Assembly: GCA_965200145.1 (NCBI GenBank)
Contig: CBDATG010000002.1
Location: 1,116,001 to 1,180,000, forward strand
Direction: 5' to 3'
From: CBDATG01 sp965200145
GTDB lineage: Bacteria; Chloroflexota; Dehalococcoidia; Lucifugimonadales; Lucifugimonadaceae
DNA length: 64,000 bases
Within the stretch, counting starts at the first letter, position 1. Every line of letters begins with the position of its first letter. The notes under the pieces are model-generated. The model did no database searches. It was not told where the DNA came from and saw nothing but the letters and a program-made list of their open reading frames with translations. A program made the translations under genes and the position numbers. Below are positions 56,116-62,334 of this stretch, one piece after another.

Positions 56116-57246
56116 CTACCGCGTACCGCCTGTCAATGAGGAGTACCGCAACGAATACTCAGAAGCCTCATTGTTGAATAACCCGACGCAAAATTGGACC
56201 CGGCTGTTCACTGGGATCAACTGTGCAACTGGCACAAGGATCTGCAACTCGCCGTTCAGTATCAAGTAGCTGCCTCGCTCGTTCACCTCAATCCGCAAGG
56301 TGTTGTCGCCGCTAGTTTTCAAGGCCGATGCCGGGCGAACAGGAACAGGTCCATCCCGGTGCACAACGGCATCATCCTTCCGGGTCCAATGGCCTGCGTA
56401 CGGTCCGCTTGAGCGGTTCTTGTAGACGTAAGTCGCAACATCCGAATCTAACGCGCCTACCGGATTGTGATACAAGAACCCAACAGACCACGACGTGGTT
56501 GTAGGTACCCTAAACGTAGCAGATGACCAAAAGTTCACAACGCCACCGATCGGGACCCAATCGCACTCAATTCGGTCGTTGCCCAAGATTGACCTAATCG
56601 ATCCCGACGACGGTGTAGATGTTGGGACGGGAGCAATCCGCGTGGCTCGGGCAGACGCTGTCGCCTCAGCTGACCGCATTTCTGACTCCGACCCGGCTCG
56701 CGCCACGGCGATGCTCACGATGACAACAGCTACCAATGCCGCGATCACTATCCCAAACGCCAGTCCTCCGGGACTATCCCTGCCGCCGGCCGCATGGTCT
56801 CGCTCTCCGTTTGATCCTCTGCCGCCCGAAGAAGAACCCCAATCTTTCTCACCAGCGGACCTTGCAGACCCCTCTTCACGACTTTCACCCGCAATGACCT
56901 CGCTCGAAGAGCCACCTTCCCGTCGTTCCCTTTCATCCCGCTCCAATCTATCCCGAACGTATCCTCGACGAACCTCATCCGCGGCCGTCGCGCGACGCGC
57001 ATACTCAGCCGCGCGCCAAGCGAAATACACAGCGTCGTACTCCGCCCGTGTCTCAGGTGTACCCAATACCTCCCAAGCCGCGTTCACCAACCGCATCATC
57101 TCCTCGGCCTCAGGCGCAAAATTCCGATCCGGATGCCAACGCTTTACAGCATCCTGCCGAGCCCGTCGCAGCTCATCGTCAGACGCGTCGGGCCGAGCAC
57201 CCAGAACCTCATAGTAGTCAGGAAATGGTTGCTGCTCGCTAGTCAT
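56116..57246 (-). CDS. membrane-anchored J-domain protein, copy 1
   Basis: The protein has 376 residues. An N-terminal J-domain (about 8-72: YYEVLGARPDASDDELRRA, WHPDRN with HPD at 38-40, VNAAWEVLGTPETRAEYDAV) should stimulate an Hsp70 ATPase. A charged linker, then one membrane helix at about 161-182 (GLAFGIVIAALVAVVIVSIA). A beta-rich C-terminal domain (about 215-376) has WSVGFLYHN, YVYKN, GHWTR and YLILNGEL, resembling LamG or concanavalin-like sandwiches; it would be extracytoplasmic. Not DnaJ itself: the Gly/Phe and zinc regions are absent. The gene stands head-to-head with an IWPE gene over a shared 165-bp region, and tail-to-tail with the effector gene. Confidence 0.85.
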   Translation of the reverse strand: MTSEQQPFPDYYEVLGARPDASDDELRRARQDAVKRWHPDRNFAPEAEEMMRLVNAAWEVLGTPETRAEYDAVYFAWRAAEYARRATAADEVRRGYVRDRLERDERERREGGSSSEVIAGESREEGSARSAGEKDWGSSSGGRGSNGERDHAAGGRDSPGGLAFGIVIAALVAVVIVSIAVARAGSESEMRSAEATASARATRIAPVPTSTPSSGSIRSILGNDRIECDWVPIGGVVNFWSSATFRVPTTTSWSVGFLYHNPVGALDSDVATYVYKNRSSGPYAGHWTRKDDAVVHRDGPVPVRPASALKTSGDNTLRIEVNERGSYLILNGELQILVPVAQLIPVNSRVQFCVGLFNNEASEYSLRYSSLTGGTR

Positions 57247-57319
57247 GCTGGGAAATCGGTCCGATGGAACTCAAGTGCATCAGTCTAATACCGATTTTCT
57301 CAGTTTCGCCACCCATCCC

Positions 57320-57349
57320 TTGACACAAACTCCAACACCCCCATAAGCT
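57320..57349 (+). promoter_or_regulatory. promoter of IWPE gene 2, shared type
   Basis: TTGACA (57320-57325), 18 bp, TAAGCT (57344-57349). TTTCGCCACCCATCCC stands upstream. It lies in the region shared with the divergent J-domain gene, almost identical to the 60.3 kb copy. Confidence 0.6.
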
Positions 57350-57411
57350 CATGCCACCAACAGCGCGAAATCGGTCGCGCACCAACCATACATGAAGAGA
57401 GGTTACGAACC

Positions 57412-57963
57412 ATGACCAATAACCAATGCAAGATATGGCCGGAGTCCACCGCGAAGAAAGTGTCGGAAGACGACGAGCGTATGGGATGGTTCTACGTGCT
57501 AGATTCACCACGCGCAGGCGGAGACTACATGATTGAAGAACTCGCGGTGCGCTGGTGCGAGCACAACAACGACGAAGCATCACTGCATGTCAAATCGCGT
57601 CTTACGACATGGCTCATTGACCAAAGACGCTCGGGAACTGATTGGCCGGGGGTAACTTGCGTGCTGATCGAACGAATGAAACGAACTCAACCTCTCCCAA
57701 CGCAGAACCGAGCCGACAGACTCCTCCGCAAACTGGCATCCTTCCCGCACCAACCCATCGACATCACGCAGTCAATCTACATTATGTCCGAACTGCTAGC
57801 GTGGTCGGAATCTGTAGACACCGGCGGACTAACCCACCTGATCTCCATGTTGCAGAGAAACGGTCACGTCCACTTCGACGGCCGGTCGATCTCAGTAACC
57901 GAAGCTGGCGGTCTACATATCCAAGACTTGGACCAAAGACCAAGACCCAAACTCGGCTTCTAG
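57412..57963 (+). CDS. IWPE-family protein, short form without effector domain (gene 2)
   Basis: The protein has 183 residues, aligning with the first 190 or so of the effector protein: NNQCKIWPESTAKKV, LDSPRAGGDYMI, KSRLTTWLIDQRR, NRADRLLRKLA, LLAWSESVD, and a winged-helix-like end (LTHLISMLQRNGHVHFDG, SVTEAGGLHIQDL). The effector domain is absent, and the gene stops cleanly after the winged helix. The leader GAAGAGAGGTTAC precedes the ATG. It may be a sensor, regulator or antitoxin-like partner that shares the N-terminal domain with the effector; no family name is known to me. Confidence 0.8.
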   Translation: MTNNQCKIWPESTAKKVSEDDERMGWFYVLDSPRAGGDYMIEELAVRWCEHNNDEASLHVKSRLTTWLIDQRRSGTDWPGVTCVLIERMKRTQPLPTQNRADRLLRKLASFPHQPIDITQSIYIMSELLAWSESVDTGGLTHLISMLQRNGHVHFDGRSISVTEAGGLHIQDLDQRPRPKLGF

Positions 57964-58052
57964 CACCAACCCTCATCGCAACACGAGTCCTCATGCCACC
58001 AACAGCGCGGCACCGTCGCGTCCCAACCACACGAGAAGAGAGGTTACTCACC

Positions 58053-58594
58053 ATGCCAGACAACCGATGCAAGATATGGCCGGAGTTCATCGCCAAGAAA
58101 GTAGCGCACTCCAAAGATGAATCCAGAGTAATTGACGTAATCGACTCACCGCGCGCAGGCGGAACCTATCGGATTGACAGGGAATCTGCCGAATGGTGTG
58201 CGCCCACGATGACCATGAATCTCAGCGCATCAAAGCCCGCCTCACGACTTGCTTGATTAACCAACGGATGGCATCAGATGACCGCCCAATGGTCACTCGC
58301 GATCTGATCAATCGGTTGCGTGAAATTGATAATCTCTCAGAGCTTGTCCGAGCCGAGAGACTCCTGTACAAGCTCGTCAACGATGCCAACCAAGCCATGA
58401 ACCTCAGTGCTAGGTCAATAGTAGAACCCGGATTATTGGCTTGGTCAGAATCCGTACATTCATTCGAATTAACTCGTCTATACAACCTGTTGAAGAGTAT
58501 CGGTTTCATGGAATCCCAAGGTATGGTGGACACAGTAACAGAACTCGGAAACCAGCGCATCCAAGAGTTGGACGCATCGCTCAACATGCGATGA
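58053..58594 (+). pseudogene. IWPE-family gene 3, frameshifted
   Basis: It starts like the 60.4 kb gene (PDNRCKIWPEFIAKKVAH, IDSPRAGGTYRIDRE) after the same leader, but loses frame near 58196-58206, just after EWC, and meets a stop at 58256. The sense resumes in the frame open at 58193-58594 (HDDHESQRIKARLTTCLINQRM, RAERLLYKLVNDANQAMN, LLAWSESVHSFELTRLYNLL, VTELGNQRIQEL). Total length is one base short of a whole number of codons, so a single deletion explains it. A sequencing error is possible. No promoter of the shared type lies upstream, so it was probably read through from gene 2. Confidence 0.75.
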
Positions 58595-58893
58595 CTCACC
58601 AAACCGCCACGAAAGAAAGTGAGACATGAACCCAGCAAAGATCAAACCTCACGAGCCGACCTGACAACCAGCGCAATCGCAATGGAAACAGGAACCGGCG
58701 CGAACGCGTTAACGCGCGGGACGGAGATACGTCAAGCTCCATCCTTTAACGCATGCGGAAGGGGCGCACAGCACAAGACTCTCGATGATCAGAAGCGCAA
58801 CACAACATCCGCCGCCGAAGGGAGATACGCAGCCGTGTAGGAACCCCGAGACAAACGAGGCGCAACCTACACGACCAGAAAGGAAGCGTAAGG
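58595..58893. other. decayed intergenic region
   Basis: Between the frameshifted IWPE gene and the effector-domain fragment. If the two once formed one effector gene, this 300 bp marks where the join and the first half of the effector domain were lost. A 73-codon open frame (58619-58840) has no recognisable features. The frame of the fragment stays open upstream of 58894 for a few dozen codons without homology. Confidence 0.5.
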
Positions 58894-59103
58894 GGGAGCG
58901 TCTACTATGAGGCCGGTTTCGCACACGGGCTAGGAATCCCTGTCATCTTCACCGCGCACGAAGACGCAGACCTCCACTTCGACACCAGACAGTTCCCACA
59001 CATCCTATGGAAACCTAACGACCTCAACACACTCAGGCAGGAACTAACCAACCGCATCCTCGCCTTACCCGAACTAGGCCCCGGGCCGAACCCACACCCG
59101 TAG
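58894..59103 (+). pseudogene. detached C-terminal fragment of an effector domain
   Basis: 69 codons read GSVYYEAGFAHGLGIPVIFT, then HFDTRQFPHILWKPNDL and LTNRILALPELGPG, a close match to the last 70 or so residues of the effector protein at 55.0 kb. It keeps the catalytic-type Glu (YYEAG), but the first half of the domain, with the FVAMWFD and VVADFT strands, is missing, and there is no start codon or ribosome site. One extra C before GGGCC shifts the end, so the stop is TAG at the edge of the palindromic repeat. A relic of a second full-length effector gene. Confidence 0.82.
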
Positions 59104-59139
59104 GGGCGGTTCGTGAACCGCCCACGACCCCAGCCAGCT
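59088..59139 (+). repeat. palindromic REP-like repeat, copy 3
   Basis: Arms GGGCGGTTC and GAACCGCCC at 59104-59123 with the same flanks as copy 2 (AACCCACACCCGTAG before, ACGACCCCAGCCAG after). It lies between the effector fragment and the second J-domain gene, the same position as copy 2. Confidence 0.78.
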
Positions 59140-59153
59140 CAGGTCCGACGCGC

Positions 59154-60287
59154 CTACCAAGCACGCCCTGTCAAATCCCAGTATGGCAATTCATACCCGG
59201 ATGCCTCGTCTGAGAAGAATCCCACGCAGAACTTGACGCGACTGGAAACCGGATTCAACAGGGCAACCGGCACTTGGATCTGTAATTCGCCGTTCAGTAT
59301 CAGGTAGCTACCAGACTCGTCCGCTCCGATCTCCATCGTGTTGTAACCTCGGGTATTCAAAGCCGATTGAGGGCGAATCCATTCTCGACCAATCTGATGC
59401 TCAATTACACCGTTCCGCCGAGTCCAATGGCCCGCGTACGGGCCGCTTGACCAATTTTTGTAGACATACGTGGCAGCATCCCATTCTAGGGATCCACGCC
59501 TGTCCGGGTTGTAGTACAAGAACCCGACAGACCATGACGATGTCGTAGGTACTCGAAACGTAGAGGATGCCCAAAAGTTCACTGTGTTACCGATCGGAAC
59601 GAATTGACACTCAATTTGGCCATCGCCCACAATTGCCTCAAGGGTTCCATCCGTTGATGTGGACACAGGGGAGTAATCGGCGATTGGACTTGACGTATAC
59701 GACTGAGCCAACCTTCCATCGGTCTCCAATCCAGCACGCCCGAAAGCAATCGCGGCTATAAGGCCAACGAGAACTACGATACCCACTAGTATGACTCCAA
59801 ACACCCTATCCATCATTTCCGTCGCCTTGCCGCCCCCGGAATCCGAACCGCCATTTCTCGCGCCCGCATCCCAATCTCCCACTCCAGACGAACCGCCGGC
59901 CGCATGACCTCGACCACCGTCCGCGGTAGCCTCATCCGCTGCACGCCGTTCCTCCGCTTCCCTCGCCTCCCGTTCGTCGCGCTCCATCCGCTCCCGAACA
60001 TACCCCCGACGAACCTCATCAGCCGCCGTAGCCCGGCGCGCATATTCCGCCGCCCGCCAAGCAAAATACACAGCGTCATACTCCGCCCGCGTCTCAGTTG
60101 TACCCAGAACCTCCCAAGCCGCGTTCACCAACCGCATCATCTCCTCGGCCTCGGGCGCAGTATTCCGATCCGGATGCCAACGCTTAACAGCATCCCGACG
60201 AGCCCGACGCAACTCATCGTCAGACGCGTCAGGCCGAGCACCCAGAAGCTCATAGTAGTCAGGAAATGGTTGCTGCTCGCTAGTCAT
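59154..60287 (-). CDS. membrane-anchored J-domain protein, copy 2
   Basis: A 377-residue paralogue of the 56.1 kb protein. The J-domain is nearly identical (HPD at 38-40). The linker differs (REAEERRAADEATADGG), a membrane helix follows at about 165-190 (VFGVILVGIVVLVGLIAAIA), and the C-terminal beta domain is again conserved (SSWSVGFLYYNPD, KNWSSGPYAGHWTR, SYLILNGELQIQVPVALL). Conservation at both ends with a free linker and membrane part suggests selection on the J-domain and on the outer domain. Same convergent/divergent position as copy 1. Confidence 0.85.
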   Translation of the reverse strand: MTSEQQPFPDYYELLGARPDASDDELRRARRDAVKRWHPDRNTAPEAEEMMRLVNAAWEVLGTTETRAEYDAVYFAWRAAEYARRATAADEVRRGYVRERMERDEREAREAEERRAADEATADGGRGHAAGGSSGVGDWDAGARNGGSDSGGGKATEMMDRVFGVILVGIVVLVGLIAAIAFGRAGLETDGRLAQSYTSSPIADYSPVSTSTDGTLEAIVGDGQIECQFVPIGNTVNFWASSTFRVPTTSSWSVGFLYYNPDRRGSLEWDAATYVYKNWSSGPYAGHWTRRNGVIEHQIGREWIRPQSALNTRGYNTMEIGADESGSYLILNGELQIQVPVALLNPVSSRVKFCVGFFSDEASGYELPYWDLTGRAW

Positions 60288-60360
60288 GTCGGGGAAACGA
60301 TCCGATGGAACTCAAGTGCATCAGTGTAAAACCACATTTCTCGGTTTCGCCACCCATCCC

Positions 60361-60390
60361 TTGACACAAACTCCAACACACCCATAACCT
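60361..60390 (+). promoter_or_regulatory. promoter of IWPE gene 4, shared type
   Basis: TTGACA (60361-60366), 18 bp, TAACCT (60385-60390). GGTTTCGCCACCCATCCC stands upstream. The leader reads GAATAGAGGTTAC before the ATG. Confidence 0.62.
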
Positions 60391-60449
60391 CACGCCAACA
60401 ACGCGGCATCGGTCGCGCACCAACCACACAAGAATAGAGGTTACACACC

Positions 60450-60989
60450 ATGCCAGACAACCGATGCAAGATATGGCCGGAGTTCATCGCCAAGAAAGTA
60501 GCGCACTTCGAAGATGATTCCAGAGTAGTTGACGTAATCGACTCACCGCGCGCAGGCGGAACCTATCGGATTGACAGGGAAGCTGCCAAGTGGTGCGAGA
60601 CCCATAGCGATGATTGGTCTCAGCAAACCAAAGCCCGCGTTACAACTTGGCTGATTAACCAGCGATCGGAAATGGATGACCTTCCGCTGGTCACTCGCGA
60701 ACTGATCAAACGTATGGAGGTAACTCAGGACCTCTCAATGCAGGCACGATCGGTGAGGGTGCTTCGCTTGCTCGTAGACTTCGCGCACCGACCTATTGAG
60801 GGCAGCGGCTTGTCAATCATTAATCCCGAACTGCTGGCTTGGTCGGAATCCGTGAGACCCGACCAATTAAACCGCATATTCAACATCTTGAAGAGCGACG
60901 GCTACATTGGTATCCAAGGTATGGTGTTTACAGTAACAGAACGCGGACACCAGCGCATCCAAGAGTTGAACGAACCTCCCAAACCCTAA
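60450..60989 (+). CDS. IWPE-family protein, short form without effector domain (gene 4)
   Basis: An intact 179-residue short form, closest to the frameshifted gene at 58.05 kb: PDNRCKIWPEFIAKKVAHFE, IDSPRAGGTYRIDRE, KARVTTWLINQR, LLAWSESVRPDQLNRIFNIL, SDGYIGIQGMVFTVTERGHQ. The last 45 residues look like a winged helix, so DNA or nucleic-acid contact is possible. It is divergent from J-domain copy 2 over a shared region. There is no effector domain after it; instead a degraded copy of the promoter block stands at about 61003-61024. Confidence 0.8.
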   Translation: MPDNRCKIWPEFIAKKVAHFEDDSRVVDVIDSPRAGGTYRIDREAAKWCETHSDDWSQQTKARVTTWLINQRSEMDDLPLVTRELIKRMEVTQDLSMQARSVRVLRLLVDFAHRPIEGSGLSIINPELLAWSESVRPDQLNRIFNILKSDGYIGIQGMVFTVTERGHQRIQELNEPPKP

Positions 60990-61281
60990 CCGAGATTCCA
61001 ACCTTCGCCACACCCACCTTGACACACCACTAACCCAATCGACAGGACAGAATGCCCGAGGCTCCGGCATCCCACTTACGCGGACCCTGATCCGGCGGCG
61101 AGAAGCCGGGAGAAGCGGAGGTAGCAGTGAGCGGAAATGGACGCGTAGCATGCGCGTGCAAGGAACACGCTCGAAGTTCAAGCGACAACAACCGAGTTAA
61201 GCCGTCCCGACCCCTATCCTTGCACATCCTGCCTATCCCTGTTAATCAACGAGTGCCGACGGCACGCCAGACCTTACCCGC
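60990..61281. other. intergenic region with promoter relic and one dispersed repeat
   Basis: CCTTCGCCACACCCACC followed by TTGACA at 61019-61024 repeats the upstream half of the shared promoter, but no -10 hexamer follows at 18 bp. A copy of the 21-bp dispersed repeat lies at 61226-61246. Otherwise nothing recognised. Confidence 0.55.
61226..61246 (+). repeat. 21-bp dispersed intergenic repeat
   Basis: A copy that reads ATCCTGCCTATCCCTG then TTAAT, taken here as the consensus. It lies between the IWPE island and the methyltransferase-like gene. Confidence 0.6.
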
Positions 61282-61731
61282 TCAGACCCACCTCCGCGTC
61301 CTACCTGTATACACTTCATACTCGTCGCCCAGATTCGCGCGCAACCTTGACTCCTCACGCGGGATAACATACCAGTTAAGCCAAGCGAACGCCGGCAATA
61401 CCATCACAACAACCGCTAGCCCATTGACAATGCATCCTAGCCCCGCAATCGCCAACAGGAACGCGAGGTACACAGGATTGCGACCCCACTCATAAGCACC
61501 ATCCATCACGATCCGCCGCGTCTGGATATGCACTGCCAAAGACTCGCCATGCCGACGAAACGACCAGTGCGCCCAAACCGCAAGTCCAACCGCCGACAGC
61601 ATCACAACAGTGCCAACAACATAGTTCACGCCCCAAGGCAACAGCGAAATTCGCAACCCGACGGCGTGCAACGCAACTCCCAACGACGCAAGCAAAATCG
61701 GCACCACGGGTGGCAAGCGCAAAACCCTCAT
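61282..61731 (-). CDS. isoprenylcysteine carboxyl methyltransferase-like membrane protein
   Basis: A 149-residue protein with about four membrane spans and the ICMT/PEMT signature near the C-terminus: GAYEWGRNPVYLAFLL, then IPREESRLRANLGDEYEVYT. Family members methylate lipids or prenylated substrates at the membrane using SAM; bacterial substrates are mostly unknown. It reads toward the IWPE island and away from the OsmC gene, with a dispersed repeat on either side. Confidence 0.82.
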   Translation of the reverse strand: MRVLRLPPVVPILLASLGVALHAVGLRISLLPWGVNYVVGTVVMLSAVGLAVWAHWSFRRHGESLAVHIQTRRIVMDGAYEWGRNPVYLAFLLAIAGLGCIVNGLAVVVMVLPAFAWLNWYVIPREESRLRANLGDEYEVYTGRTRRWV

Positions 61732-61758
61732 AATCCGTATATCCTAAACATCCTAAGT

Positions 61759-61779
61759 ATCCTGCCTATCCATGTTAAT
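61759..61779 (+). repeat. 21-bp dispersed intergenic repeat
   Basis: A copy with one mismatch (CCATG for CCCTG). It is 18 bp upstream of the OsmC-like start and is preceded by shorter echoes of ATCCT at 61741-61758. Confidence 0.58.
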
Positions 61780-61797
61780 CACCGCTAAAGGAGCGCC

Positions 61798-62295
61798 ATG
61801 ACCAGCACGACAGACCCCGTCGCATACCGATCCCGCATCGCACTCAAGCGCATCAAGGGACCGCTTCGCATCGCCACACTGCCCATCGACGGCGACATCC
61901 CGTTCGGCGTACACTCCGAAGTCGCACAGCACTACGGCGTATCGCCCGACGTCTCCGAACCTCACGCCACTACACTCGACTACATCGTCGCAGCGACCGC
62001 CGGCTGAATGACCGGTACCCTAGGCGGTGCCCTTGAGGCGCGCGGAATCCCTGCTGCTAAAGACAACCTGTCATCTGACACAATCGGCGAGATAGAAAAG
62101 GAAAACAACGTCCTGGTAATAAAGCGGATTCACATCACATACAACCTCATCATCGACGCCGAACTCGCAGCCGAGAAAGCCGACGCCATAGCACGAGTGA
62201 TGAACATACACGCCAACGCATGCCCCGTACACCGCTCAATCGGAAGCAGCATAGACATCACAACCAACCTAAACCTAATCGAAACCCAATCCTGA
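61798..62295 (+). CDS. OsmC-family peroxiredoxin-like protein with in-frame TGA (candidate selenocysteine)
   Basis: Two frames in the same phase, 61798-62007 and 62008-62295, are separated only by TGA at 62005-62007. Read through, they give one OsmC-type protein of 165 residues: TTLDYIVAATAG, then TGA, then MTGTLGGALEARGI, and later ANACPVHRSIG (Cys142). OsmC/Ohr proteins use two cysteines, one in the helix after such an 'AAxAGC' segment and one in a CPV motif; the TGA sits on the first. AAGGAG precedes the first ATG, while the ATG right after TGA has no ribosome site. Downstream, GGTACC and GGTGCC (62014-62031) can pair around a 6-nt loop, a possible bacterial SECIS. Alternatives: a nonsense mutation with restart, or a sequencing error. 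Sec-containing OsmC-like proteins have been reported in marine bacteria. Confidence 0.75.
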
Positions 62296-62298
62296 AAA

Positions 62299-62319
62299 AT
62301 CCTGCCTAACCCTGTTAAA
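62299..62319 (+). repeat. 21-bp dispersed intergenic repeat
   Basis: ATCCTGCCTAACCCTG then TTAAA. It ends 15 bp before the metallopeptidase start, just upstream of its AAAGGAGAG ribosome site. Confidence 0.58.
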
Positions 62320-62334
62320 TCAAAGGAGAGTGAC

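Noticed and set aside
56116..57246. DnaJ co-chaperone proper
   Set aside because: Only the J-domain is present; the Gly/Phe region, zinc-finger domain and C-terminal peptide-binding domains of DnaJ are missing.
58619..58840. 73-codon open frame between the frameshifted IWPE gene and the effector relic
   Set aside because: No recognisable motif and low-complexity composition; it lies in a decayed region.
54774..59123. CRISPR-like array from the three palindromic repeats
   Set aside because: Copies are kilobases apart with genes between them, no regular spacers and no cas genes.
62008..62295. Independent small gene starting at the ATG directly after the TGA
   Set aside because: It has no ribosome site and begins in the middle of the OsmC fold; better explained as the second part of one protein. 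Kept as an alternative in the OsmC entry.
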